From: Bacillota bacterium | GTDB lineage: Bacteria; Bacillota; Bacilli; ZCTH02-B2 | Reading direction: 5' to 3' | NCBI GenBank assembly: GCA_017577895.1 | Contig: PKQY01000004.1 | Coordinates: 1-64,000, forward strand | Length of the DNA: 64,000 nt | Part shown: piece by piece, positions 49,045-57,715 of the stretch | Layout: every line of letters begins with the position of its first letter | How positions within the stretch are numbered: the stretch's first letter is position 1 | The notes under the pieces: generated by a model | Seen by the model: the letters and a program-made list of their open reading frames with translations, nothing else | Told to the model about the DNA's origin: nothing | Database searches by the model: none | Position numbers and translations under genes: made by a program

Positions 49045-50334
49045 ATGTTTTGTCATCAGTGCGAACAAACGGCCATTGGCGGTTGCAGGATCATCGGCGT
49101 TTGCGGCAAAGATGAGACCATTGCCAGTTTGCAAGATACGATTGTCTTCGGGCTCAAAGGCATTGCGGCGTACCGCACCCACGCTGCCCAGCTGGGATAC
49201 ACGGATCCGTTTGTCGACGCCACGACCCATGAGGCGCTGTATCTAACGCTGACCAACGTCAATTTCAACGTGGAAGAACATCTGGAGATGCTTATGAAAG
49301 TGGGCCAGGCGGCCATCCGCGTCATGGAGCTGTTGGACGAAGCCCATACGAGCCGGTTTGGCGTGCCGCAGCCGGTGCGGGTGACGCAGAACAAAGTGGA
49401 AGGGAAGGCGATTTTGGTCACCGGCCACAATTTGTTGGCGCTGGAAGAGCTGTTGAAGCAGACGGAAGGCACGGGCATCAACGTATACACCCATTCTGAA
49501 ATGTTGCCGGCCCACGGGTATCCCCAATTGCGCAAATACCCACATTTGAAAGGCAACATCGGCAAATCATGGCACGATCAGCGGCGCTTGTTTGAACAGT
49601 TCCCGGGCGCAATTTTGGCGACCACCAACTGTGTGATGCCCATCAAAGGCACGTATGCCGACCGGATGTTTTCCTACGACGTGGCGGGACTGGAAGGGGT
49701 GCAAAAAATCGAAAACGACGACTTTACACCGCTCATCGAAAAAGCGTTGTCCCTGCCGGATGCCCACATGGATTCGGAGGCCACGTTGGTCACCGGGTTT
49801 CACCACAAGACGGTGATTGGCCTTGCGCCGGAAATCATCCAGGCGGTGAAGGAAGGGAAGATTCGCCGCTTCTTTGTCATCGCCGGCTGCGACGCGCCGG
49901 GCCGGGGCGGCGAGTATTACCGGGAACTGGCCACATCCTTGCCGCCGGAGACGGTGATTTTGACCACTTCCTGCGGCAAGTTCCGCTTCAACGACGTCGA
50001 TTACGGGACCGTCCCGGGCACCGACATTCCCCGATACATCGACTTGGGCCAGTGTAACAATTCCATCTCGACGGTGAAGATCGCCAAGGCTTTGGCGGAA
50101 GCGCTGGAGTGCGACATTCACGATTTGCCCCTCAGCATTGTCCTTTCCTGGTTTGAGCAAAAGGCGGTGGCGATTCTGCTCGGATTGTTCAGTCTCGGCA
50201 TTCGGGACATCCGCATTGGTCCGAAACCGCCGGCATTCATCTCCGAAGGGGTCATGGCCGTACTCCAAGAGAAATTCAACGTTCGCTTGATCGGAACGGC
50301 CCAGGAAGACTTAAAGGAAATGTTGCAACCGTAA
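49045..50334 (+). CDS. hcp: hybrid cluster protein (hydroxylamine reductase), short form
   Basis: A 429-residue Hcp, shorter than the 550-residue class I/II enzymes because the second helical bundle is missing (class III-like). The proximal [4Fe-4S] ligands are C3, C6, C14 and C20 (CX2CX7CX5C). Hybrid-cluster ligands are seen in VTGHNLLALEE (His), TTNCVMPIKG, IAGCDAPGRGG, TTSCGKFRFN and LGQCNNS (Cys). Hcp reduces NO and hydroxylamine in nitrosative and anaerobic stress. The ATG at 49045 follows AGGGGGAG. Controlled by an Fnr-type site. Confidence 0.93.
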   Translation: MFCHQCEQTAIGGCRIIGVCGKDETIASLQDTIVFGLKGIAAYRTHAAQLGYTDPFVDATTHEALYLTLTNVNFNVEEHLEMLMKVGQAAIRVMELLDEAHTSRFGVPQPVRVTQNKVEGKAILVTGHNLLALEELLKQTEGTGINVYTHSEMLPAHGYPQLRKYPHLKGNIGKSWHDQRRLFEQFPGAILATTNCVMPIKGTYADRMFSYDVAGLEGVQKIENDDFTPLIEKALSLPDAHMDSEATLVTGFHHKTVIGLAPEIIQAVKEGKIRRFFVIAGCDAPGRGGEYYRELATSLPPETVILTTSCGKFRFNDVDYGTVPGTDIPRYIDLGQCNNSISTVKIAKALAEALECDIHDLPLSIVLSWFEQKAVAILLGLFSLGIRDIRIGPKPPAFISEGVMAVLQEKFNVRLIGTAQEDLKEMLQP

Positions 50335-50438
50335 AATGCTGCAACAAAATGCTGTGACCAAAAGGGTCGCGCGGCATCGGATCGGCAATCATCGCGGGCA
50401 AGAGTAATGGAGCGGCGAAAATTTTGGAAGAATTTTGG

Positions 50439-50468
50439 TGGACAAAGGTCGGGAATAGTTGATAAGAT
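50439..50468 (+). promoter_or_regulatory. promoter of the TrpB-like gene
   Basis: TGGACA (50439-50444), an 18-nt spacer and TAAGAT (50463-50468), about 35 nt before the TTG start. Confidence 0.45.
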
Positions 50469-50503
50469 GAACTTATGAGGAGAAACAAAGGAGTTGAGAA
50501 GAG

Positions 50504-51862
50504 TTGAGCAAAGAAGAAAACAAGATTTTGCTGAGCGAGGCGGAGATTCCGACCCATTGGTACAACATTCAAGCCGATTTGAAAAATGTGCAACCGCCGC
50601 TCCATCCGGCCACCAAAAAGCCGCTGGAGCCGGCCGATTTGCAGGCCATTTTCCCCATGGCCCTCATTGAGCAAGAGGCGAGCTGTGAGCGTTGGATCGA
50701 AATTCCCGACGAAGTGCGGGAGTTGTACCGCATGTGGCGGCCAAGCCCGCTGTATCGGGCCCGCCGTTTGGAAAAGCTGCTGGATACGCCGGCCAAAATT
50801 TACTACAAGTATGAAGGGACGAACCCGTCCGGCAGCCACAAGTTGAACACGGCCATTGCGCAAGTGTACTACAACCGCGAAGCCGGCATCCGGCGTATCG
50901 CCACGGAAACCGGGGCCGGTCAGTGGGGCAGTGCCTTGAGCATGGCGTGCAAATTTTTCGGCTTGGAATGCACCGTGTACATGGTCAAAATCAGCTATCA
51001 ACAAAAACCGTACCGCCGCATCTTGATGAACACCTTTGGTGCGGAGGTCGTCGCCAGTCCCAGCAACAGGACGCAAGCCGGCCGGGCCGTGTTGGCCGTC
51101 GATCCCGATTCGCTGGGCAGCTTGGGCATCGCCATCAGCGAAGCGGTGGAAGACGCGGCGACCCACGACGATACGAATTACGCCTTGGGCAGCGTCTTGA
51201 ACCACGTCTGTCTCCACCAGACGGTGATTGGGCTGGAGGCGAAAAAGCAGCTGGAAAAAGTGGACGCCTATCCCGACGTGGTCATCGGCTGTTCCGGAGG
51301 CGGCAGCAACTTGGCGGGACTGAGTTTTCCGTTCCTGTATGACAAAATCGTCGAAGGCAAAAACGTGCGCGTCATCGCCGTTGAACCGGCGGCTTGTCCG
51401 AGCCTCACCCGCGGGAAGTTCGCCTACGATTTCGGCGACGTGGCGGGCTTAACACCGTTGTTGCCCATGTACACGTTGGGGAAAGATTTCATGCCGCCCG
51501 GCATTCACGCCGGCGGATTGCGGTATCACGGGATGGCGCCGCTGGTGAGCCACCTGTATAAAGAAGGGCTCATCGAAGCGCGGGCGTACACGCAAAACGA
51601 CGTGTTCAGCGCCGCGGTGCAGTTTGCCCAAACGGAAGGCATTTTGCCGGCGCCCGAGTCGAGTCACGCCGTTCGGGCTGCCATCGACGAAGCCCTCCGT
51701 TGCAAGGAAGCCGGTGAAGCCAAGACGATCTTGTTCGGCTTGAGTGGGCACGGCCACTTTGATTTGGCGGCGTACGAGGATTATTTGAGCGGCCGTCTGC
51801 AAGACATCACCTATCCGGAAGAAGATTTGCAAAAAAGCTTGCAGGCCTTACCGCAAGTGTAA
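50504..51862 (+). CDS. TrpB2-type tryptophan synthase beta-like enzyme
   Basis: A 452-residue PLP enzyme of the TrpB2 group. The PLP lysine is K113 in YEGTNPSGSHKLNTA; the phosphate-binding GCSGGGSNLAG loop is present. The N-terminal extension (residues 1-60) and the RPSPLYRARRLE block are typical of TrpB2. TrpB2 proteins work without TrpA in many species, often as serine deaminase-like enzymes or tryptophan synthase using free indole. No other trp gene is nearby. TTG start with AAAGGAG 10 nt upstream. Confidence 0.92.
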   Translation: MSKEENKILLSEAEIPTHWYNIQADLKNVQPPLHPATKKPLEPADLQAIFPMALIEQEASCERWIEIPDEVRELYRMWRPSPLYRARRLEKLLDTPAKIYYKYEGTNPSGSHKLNTAIAQVYYNREAGIRRIATETGAGQWGSALSMACKFFGLECTVYMVKISYQQKPYRRILMNTFGAEVVASPSNRTQAGRAVLAVDPDSLGSLGIAISEAVEDAATHDDTNYALGSVLNHVCLHQTVIGLEAKKQLEKVDAYPDVVIGCSGGGSNLAGLSFPFLYDKIVEGKNVRVIAVEPAACPSLTRGKFAYDFGDVAGLTPLLPMYTLGKDFMPPGIHAGGLRYHGMAPLVSHLYKEGLIEARAYTQNDVFSAAVQFAQTEGILPAPESSHAVRAAIDEALRCKEAGEAKTILFGLSGHGHFDLAAYEDYLSGRLQDITYPEEDLQKSLQALPQV

Positions 51863-51865
51863 GAC

Positions 51866-51915
51866 AAAACCCCTGGCACCATTTCCGTTGTGGAAGTGTT
51901 GCCGGGGGGTTTTTT
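51866..51915 (+). terminator. terminator of the TrpB-like gene
   Basis: AAAACCCCTGGCA pairs with TGCCGGGGGGTTTT across a 21-nt loop, followed by a T run to 51915. Confidence 0.8.
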
Positions 51916-52095
51916 ATCATACCGTTTCGTTTTATTCTGAAAAAAAGTCATTTTCGCCATCAACCCCATCGTGCAATGGATGTATGGGAAAACAGTGAAA
52001 CCTTTTTTTCCTTGGTTTCGTCTACATGAACAAAATAGACCAACATCACCAACATTTGCCACAACTTCGGATGAAGAAGGAAGGGGATGAGAAGG

Positions 52096-52863
52096 ATGAA
52101 AAAGTGGGTGCCACGGCGAAGCATCCTGATCGGCGGTTTCTTGGCACTGCTGTTGGTCGCCGCTTCGATCGTTGGGTTTGTGCAAGGGACACAAAACAAC
52201 GTGCAGGCGGCGGCAGAGACCCTGAATCAGCCCTATGTCCGGGTGGTCGGTACGGGTACGGTGACGGCGGTTCCCGACGAGGCAGTCGTGACGGTGGGCG
52301 TGCAGACCCGGGCCGCCACGGCGGAACAAGCTGTCAAAGACAACGGGCCGAAAATGCAGTCCGTCATGGCGGCGTTGAAAAAACAAGGGATTGCCGATGC
52401 CGACATGCAGACGCAAGGATTTCACGTGCAAGAGGAATACGATGATTCCCGAGAAGGTCAGGCGAAGCCGAGGGGCTATGTGGTGACTCACCAGCTGAAG
52501 GTGACGGTCCAACAAGTCGACCGGGTGGGTGCCGTCTTGGATGCAGCGGTCAAAGCCGGAGCCAATCAAGTGCATGGCGTGATGTTCCGGTTGAGCAAAG
52601 AAAAAGAGCTGCAAGTGGCGCAACAGGCCTTGCAAGCCGCGTTCAAACAAGCGGGTGCCAAAGCCCGGACGTTGGCGGAGCAGGCGGGCGGCCAATTGGG
52701 CCGCGTGTTGGCGGTGGATGAACAGATGGGACAACCGCCGGTCATCGTTCAGGATGCCAGCCTTCGCATGGCGGAACATGCCGTCAGCGATGCCACGCCG
52801 GCTGTTTCCGTTGGCCAAATGGAATACGAAGTGCAGGTCAGTGTCACGTACCAATTGCGCTGA
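52096..52863 (+). CDS. SIMPL-domain (DUF541) exported protein
   Basis: A 255-residue protein with an N-terminal membrane anchor or signal peptide (SILIGGFLALLLVAASIVGF) and a SIMPL domain: VVGTGTVTAVPDEAVVTVGV, VTHQLKVTVQQVDRVGAVLD and YEVQVSVTYQLR. Members form extracellular oligomeric rings; the function is unknown in most bacteria. An ATG at 52096 is 8 nt from GAAGGGG; an ATG at 52087 in the same frame is possible. Confidence 0.85.
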   Translation: MKKWVPRRSILIGGFLALLLVAASIVGFVQGTQNNVQAAAETLNQPYVRVVGTGTVTAVPDEAVVTVGVQTRAATAEQAVKDNGPKMQSVMAALKKQGIADADMQTQGFHVQEEYDDSREGQAKPRGYVVTHQLKVTVQQVDRVGAVLDAAVKAGANQVHGVMFRLSKEKELQVAQQALQAAFKQAGAKARTLAEQAGGQLGRVLAVDEQMGQPPVIVQDASLRMAEHAVSDATPAVSVGQMEYEVQVSVTYQLR

Positions 52864-52906
52864 ACAAACAACCCCGGGCCATGGCGGCCAGGGGTTTTCT
52901 TGTTCA
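52861..52906. terminator. bidirectional terminator between the SIMPL and DUF2892 genes
   Basis: A nested hairpin: AACCCC with GGGGTT and GGCC with GGCC, flanked by TGAACAA and TTGTTCA. It begins within the SIMPL stop codon and ends at the DUF2892 stop. Confidence 0.7.
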
Positions 52907-52907
52907 T

Positions 52908-53369
52908 TTAGGGTTGGCGGATTTGCCGGGCGCGAATCGGTTCGGGACGAGGGCGGTGCGGCGGTGGAGGCGTCGGTCCTTCGGCGGCTTTCGACGATGC
53001 GTCGTTTTTTTGTTGCTGAACTGGGGAAGAAGGGGAGGGGTCGGTTTCCGAAGACAAAGTGTTTTGCGAAGACAAGGTGTTTTGGCGTTGTTCGGACGAC
53101 GGTTCGATGGCGTTCCGGGCGGCGTTGTTGGCCGCGGATGTTTTCCAGCGGACGGTCAGACCTTCGGAATTGAGTCCCAAGGCAAAAAGCATGGGACAAA
53201 AGCGGGTGATGCCTTCTGCGACTTTCATGGCGCTCAGCCAAAGGACGGAACGGGTCCAAAAGCTCGTGCGGTACGGCCAACGGGCCATGCGGCTGATGGC
53301 CCACGATACGCCGACCAGGCCAACGGTGATGCGCATCAGGGCGTCCCAGGTGCCGACGTTCTTTTTCAT
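52908..53369 (-). CDS. DUF2892 (YgaP-like) membrane protein with disordered tail
   Basis: A 153-residue protein. The first 75 residues match the DUF2892 inner-membrane domain (KNVGTWDALMRITVGLVGVS, then FCPMLFALGLNSEGL) with two short hydrophobic segments. The rest is low complexity: a duplicated QNTLSS, then Pro, Ser and Arg (GPTPPPPHRPRPEPIRARQ). The ATG at 53369 follows TGGAGGTGAA. In the family the domain is sometimes joined to rhodanese; no rhodanese is here. Confidence 0.82.
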   Translation of the reverse strand: MKKNVGTWDALMRITVGLVGVSWAISRMARWPYRTSFWTRSVLWLSAMKVAEGITRFCPMLFALGLNSEGLTVRWKTSAANNAARNAIEPSSEQRQNTLSSQNTLSSETDPSPSSPVQQQKNDASSKAAEGPTPPPPHRPRPEPIRARQIRQP

Positions 53370-53588
53370 AGCCGTTCACCTCCACAATTTGAAGCTGGCG
53401 CTCAATGAGCGGTACGGACTGGATGGAGTGGACTGGATTTAGTATGTCCCGGTTCCTGCTTTCCCATCACACCTGCTCATCCGGGACTGCTCCTGGGACA
53501 GCTGAAGATTGTCTATGCGTGAGCGGAACGGGTGTGTTAAGATGATGGCAACGATGACCAAGCCGTGCCATGGAGAGGAGGAGCACGT

Positions 53589-55418
53589 TTGCGACGACAA
53601 GTGCGACCGATGAGCGCCGATGAGATGCGGCGGCTGATGGCCGTGGCCAAGCGGGAGGAGCCCGGCGATGTGGTCATTCAACATGCGACCATCATCAATG
53701 TGTATACCCAAGAGCTGATGGAAGCCCATGTGGCCATCAGCGGCAAACGGATTGCCTATGTGGGAAACGACTTGCCGCCGCTGGGGGATGAGACGGACGT
53801 CATCGACGGCCGGGGATATGTGCTCAGTCCCGGTTATTTTGAACCCCATGCCCATTCGACGCTCTTTTTCAACCCGGCCACGTTTGCCGAAAAAGCGTTG
53901 TATCACGGGACGACGGCCATCGTTCATGACAATTTGGCTTTATTTTTAAGCCTGGAGCCGGACCGGTTTTTAGAAGCTTTAGACCGTTTTGCCTCCTATC
54001 CGGTAAAAATGTTTTGGAGTGCGCGTTTGGATGGTCAGACGGCCGATGCGAGTATCGTCGGCAAGTTTTCGACGGAGGCTATCCGGCAGTTGCTGGCCCA
54101 TCCTTTTGTACTGCAAGTGGGCGAGTTGACCGATTGGCCCCGGCTGTTTGGCGGCGACGAACAAATGGTGCAAAATGTGCTGTCTTCCTTGCATGTCGGT
54201 AAACGGGTGGAAGGCCATTTTCCCGGCGCCTCTTGGAAGACGCTGAATACGGCCGCAGCGGCGGGTGTAGGAGCCTGTCACGAAAGCATGACCGGCGAAG
54301 ACGTGTTGATGCGGCTGCGGTTGGGTATGTATGCGACGCTGCGGCTCAGCCCCATCCGGCCCGATTTGCCGGACATCATTCGGCAGCTGACCGCAGAAAA
54401 CATGTTCTGGAGCAACCGCTTGATGTTGACCACCGACGGACCGACGCCGGCCTTGATGGAAAAAGGATTGACCGATTACTTGTTGCAGACGGCGATGGAA
54501 GCCGGCCTGGAGCCGCTGGTGGCTTACCGATTGGCGACCTTGAATCCCGCCACGTATTACGGATTGGACGGGGAGTTGGGCGGCATCGCGCCGGGGCGCC
54601 TGGCTGACATTTTGTTTTTGCGGGACGAGCGCCAGCCGCGACCGGTCCAAGTGATGGCCGAGGGGAAAATGGTGTATCAAGCAGAACAGCTGCAAGTGAC
54701 CATGCCCTTGCCGGAAGTCATCCGCTTGGCGGCGGAAGAAGCCGTTGGGGACAAGGCACCGATGTCCGATGAGTGGCTGGTGCCGGAACTGTTTACACTG
54801 CCGGTGCCGCCTTCGGAGACCGCCGACGGAGCGGACACGGAAGCCGTTTTCCCGGTCATCCAATTGCGGGATGCGGTTATTACCGTGGGACAGCTGGAGA
54901 CGTTTGTAGTGCGGGAAGGCCAGTTGGATTGGACCGGTCAAGAGGGCTTGTTGATGGCCAGCCTGCTGGATCGGAACGGCCACTGGATCACCAACGGGCT
55001 GCTGAGGGGATTTGCCCGCCGATTAGACGCTTTGGCCGTTTCCTTCGGCGTCAGCGGCGACTTGTTGGTGCTGGGCCGTGAGCCGTCGGCCATGGCCGAG
55101 GCGGCCCGGCGGCTGATTCATTTGGGCGGTGGCGCGGTGTTACTGGACGGACAAGGGGATGCGTTGGAAATTCAGCTCCCGATTTTCCAGTCCATGAGCG
55201 ATAAACCGTATGCCGCCATCGCCGAACAAGCCATCCGACTAGATCGGCGTTTGCGCGCGGCGGGATATCCCCATCTCGAGCCGATTTACACGTTGATGTT
55301 TTTGCCGGCGACCCATCTTCCCTATATTCGTCTCACGTCCCAAGGGATTTATTCCGTCAAGGACCGCCGTGTGTTGCATCCGGCTCGGGAGTTGCAACCC
55401 GACAAGGTAAAACGGTAA
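53589..55418 (+). CDS. yerA: adenine deaminase-like amidohydrolase (YerA)
   Basis: A 609-residue amidohydrolase of the adenine-deaminase type. Metal motif EPHAHSTLF (HxH), further His in HDNLALF, EGHFPG and ACHES, and Asp in LTTDGPTPAL. The C-terminal adenine-deaminase domain is present (FAVRE-like FVVREGQLDWTGQEGL). B. subtilis YerA is a paralogue of AdeC of unclear substrate. The proposed start is a TTG at 53589, 8 nt after GGAGGAG. First gene of a cluster with the B. subtilis yerA-yerH order. Confidence 0.9.
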   Translation: MRRQVRPMSADEMRRLMAVAKREEPGDVVIQHATIINVYTQELMEAHVAISGKRIAYVGNDLPPLGDETDVIDGRGYVLSPGYFEPHAHSTLFFNPATFAEKALYHGTTAIVHDNLALFLSLEPDRFLEALDRFASYPVKMFWSARLDGQTADASIVGKFSTEAIRQLLAHPFVLQVGELTDWPRLFGGDEQMVQNVLSSLHVGKRVEGHFPGASWKTLNTAAAAGVGACHESMTGEDVLMRLRLGMYATLRLSPIRPDLPDIIRQLTAENMFWSNRLMLTTDGPTPALMEKGLTDYLLQTAMEAGLEPLVAYRLATLNPATYYGLDGELGGIAPGRLADILFLRDERQPRPVQVMAEGKMVYQAEQLQVTMPLPEVIRLAAEEAVGDKAPMSDEWLVPELFTLPVPPSETADGADTEAVFPVIQLRDAVITVGQLETFVVREGQLDWTGQEGLLMASLLDRNGHWITNGLLRGFARRLDALAVSFGVSGDLLVLGREPSAMAEAARRLIHLGGGAVLLDGQGDALEIQLPIFQSMSDKPYAAIAEQAIRLDRRLRAAGYPHLEPIYTLMFLPATHLPYIRLTSQGIYSVKDRRVLHPARELQPDKVKR

Positions 55419-55432
55419 AGGAGTCGAGGAAC

Positions 55433-56518
55433 ATGGGAATGAGGAGAAAGCCGTGGCGTATATTTGGCCCCCGGGGACGGTGGTGGCCGCTCGTGTTGGT
55501 GGCCGTCCTGTTGGCCGGCTGCGGGGCCAATTTGCCCGACACCGAACAGCAACCGGAGCCGACGCCGCCGGAGGTGGAAGAGCCGCCGGCGTCCCAATAT
55601 ACGGCGCCGTTGACCGGCATGCCCTCGGACGAGCCGGTGGATGAGCGGGTGGTGGCCGTCATGATCGAAAACAGCAGCAAAGCCCGGCCGCAGTCGGGAC
55701 TGGATAAGGCCGACTGGGTCGTGGAAGTGCTGGCCGAAGGTTGGATCACCCGCTTTGTGGCCTTTTATCAAAGTCAGGAACCCCAGCGGCTCGGCCCGGT
55801 CCGCAGTGTCCGCCCGTACTATATCGACTTGGCGGAAGGTATGGATGCGGTGTTGGTGCACGCCGGCGGATCGCCGGAAGCGTTGGCGCGGCTGAAGCGG
55901 ACCGGATACGAACATCTGGATGAGATTTACGGTGCGGGCAAATATTTTTGGCGGGAGTCGTTCCGGAAGATGCCTCACAATTTGTATACCGACATGAGTC
56001 ACCTGCGGACGGCTATCGCCGATCGGGGTTGGCGTGAGAAAGCGGCCGATTTGCCTGTATTTTCGTTTTACGGGGAAGGCGAAACACCCGTCGGAACGAC
56101 GGCCAATGAGTTCGAAATCCGTTACCAACCTTCGTATCGGGTGGCGTATACTTATGATGCGGCCATTGGGCAATACGTGCGATCCGTCAACGGTCAGCCG
56201 CACGTGGATTTGGAGACGGATGAACCGCTTCGTGTCACCAACGTCATCGTGTTGGAAGCCTCCCACCGGATTGTGGACAATGCCGGGCGGCGGGAAGTGA
56301 ATCTGAGCGGTGAAGGCGACGGGTTGTTGTTTCAAAACGGGGTGATGACCCCCATCCGTTGGCAGCGGAAGGACGGCGCATTTTTCCAATTTTATGATCC
56401 GTTGGGACTACCGGTCCGGCTCGTGCCGGGCAACACGTGGGTGAATGTCATTCCCGACAAGCCGGGCTTGGCGGAAGCGGTGACGGTGTCCGACAGCGGC
56501 GAAAACGACTCCCAGTGA
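55433..56518 (+). CDS. yerB: DUF3048 lipoprotein (YerB)
   Basis: A 361-residue lipoprotein with signal peptide ending LLAGC and a Pro/Glu-rich linker. The DUF3048 domain shows PLTGMPSDEPVDERVVAVMI, VVEVLAEGWITRFVAFYQS, RLGPVRSVRPYYIDLAEGMD and VHAGGSPEALA. Function unknown; position after yerA is conserved in Bacillales. ATG at 55433 with AAAGGAGT upstream, 14 nt after yerA. Confidence 0.92.
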   Translation: MGMRRKPWRIFGPRGRWWPLVLVAVLLAGCGANLPDTEQQPEPTPPEVEEPPASQYTAPLTGMPSDEPVDERVVAVMIENSSKARPQSGLDKADWVVEVLAEGWITRFVAFYQSQEPQRLGPVRSVRPYYIDLAEGMDAVLVHAGGSPEALARLKRTGYEHLDEIYGAGKYFWRESFRKMPHNLYTDMSHLRTAIADRGWREKAADLPVFSFYGEGETPVGTTANEFEIRYQPSYRVAYTYDAAIGQYVRSVNGQPHVDLETDEPLRVTNVIVLEASHRIVDNAGRREVNLSGEGDGLLFQNGVMTPIRWQRKDGAFFQFYDPLGLPVRLVPGNTWVNVIPDKPGLAEAVTVSDSGENDSQ

Positions 56519-56567
56519 TGCTATAATGGAGAAAGCATTCAATCACTCCGTCGAGGAGGGATGCCGC

Positions 56568-56858
56568 ATGCCAATGGACAAGTTGAAAGATCCGTTGATC
56601 GATCAGTTGTTCGAGTCGATTTTGACATTGAGGAATCTGGAAGAATGCTATATCTTCTTTGATGACCTGTGCACGGTCAACGAATTGCGGTCGTTGGCCC
56701 AGCGGCTGGAAGTCGCCCGGATGTTGCGGCAGGGACGGACGTATCAACAAATTGAGCAGGAAACGGGGGCCAGCACCGCGACTATTTCACGGGTCAAGCG
56801 GTGTCTCAACTACGGTAACGACGGTTACAAACTCGTGTTGGAACGCATCGGAAAATAA
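56568..56858 (+). CDS. yerC: YerC/TrpR-like DNA-binding protein
   Basis: A 96-residue protein of the YerC/YecD family related to TrpR. A helix-turn-helix lies in RTYQQIEQETGASTATISRV; the preceding helices (CTVNELRSLAQRLEVARMLR) form the TrpR-like dimer core. The regulated genes are unknown. The ATG at 56568 follows GGAGGGATG; the frame is open to 56526 but lacks a ribosome site. Confidence 0.9.
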   Translation: MPMDKLKDPLIDQLFESILTLRNLEECYIFFDDLCTVNELRSLAQRLEVARMLRQGRTYQQIEQETGASTATISRVKRCLNYGNDGYKLVLERIGK

Positions 56859-56875
56859 GGCTGTGCAAGGGCGTT

Positions 56876-57589
56876 GTGGGGTGTCAGAAGACATTGAAGG
56901 AAATGATCGCCAGCTGGCGGCACGTATTCAAACTCGATCCGGACCGTTTTTTGTCCGATGAGGCATTGGATGCCATCTGCACGTCGGGCACCGATGCCGT
57001 GATCGTCGGCGGAACGCAAAACGTGACCTATGACAATACGGTGGAACTGTTGGCCCGCATCCGCCGATACGAGGTGCCTTGCGCGTTGGAAATCTCCAAC
57101 GCCGATGCGGTGGTGCCGGGCTTTGATTTGTATTTGTTGCCAGTGGTGCTCAACGCCGGTCATCGCCGCTGGATCATTGACGCGCAGCTGGAAGGCGTGA
57201 AAAAGTACGGCCAACTCATCCCGTGGGAACAAGTGGTGGTGGAAGGGTACCTCATCGGCCACGCCGAGTCGGCGGTAGGCCGCCTGACGGCCAGCGACGC
57301 GAACCTTTCGCCGGAGGATGTGAAGGCGTACGCCGTGGTGGTGGAGCAGATGTTTCGGCTGCCGGTCTTTTATGTGGAATTCAGCGGCAAACTGGGCGAT
57401 CCGGAATGGTTGAAAGCGGCCCGTTCCGGTTTGCGCCACAGTCGGCTCTTTTACGGCGGCGGCATCCGGGATGGAGAAACGGCGGCGCGTATGGCGCAAT
57501 GGGCCGACACCATCGTGGTGGGCAATATCATATACGAAGATTTGTCGGCGGCGCTGGCGACGGTGCCGCCGGTTCGGGCCGATGGTTGA
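56876..57589 (+). CDS. pcrB: heptaprenylglyceryl phosphate synthase
   Basis: A TIM-barrel prenyltransferase that joins glycerol-1-phosphate and heptaprenyl diphosphate in Bacillales. Seen: SWRHVFKLDPDRFLSDEALD, SGTDAVIVGGTQNVTYDN, VEGYLIGHAESAVGRLT, FYVEFSGKLGDPEWL and FYGGGIRDGETAARMA. The start is uncertain: GTG 56876, TTG 56894 or ATG 56903 are in frame; homologues suggest one of the latter. It lies immediately before pcrA, as in B. subtilis. Confidence 0.92.
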   Translation: MGCQKTLKEMIASWRHVFKLDPDRFLSDEALDAICTSGTDAVIVGGTQNVTYDNTVELLARIRRYEVPCALEISNADAVVPGFDLYLLPVVLNAGHRRWIIDAQLEGVKKYGQLIPWEQVVVEGYLIGHAESAVGRLTASDANLSPEDVKAYAVVVEQMFRLPVFYVEFSGKLGDPEWLKAARSGLRHSRLFYGGGIRDGETAARMAQWADTIVVGNIIYEDLSAALATVPPVRADG

Positions 57590-57715
57590 ACGATGCGCTG
57601 AACGGAACCGCGCTTGGCCACCGAACAGTACACTGGACAGTATAATCCGTTATAAATCATCAGATGATGGAGCATTGGATGCGGAAAGCGCTGTTGGCGG
57701 AAAGGAAGAACGCGT

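Noticed and set aside
57614..57646. A full promoter before pcrA
   Set aside because: A perfect TATAAT is present, but TTGGCC lies 21 nt away and no -35 at 16-18 nt is convincing, so it is mentioned only in the pcrA entry.
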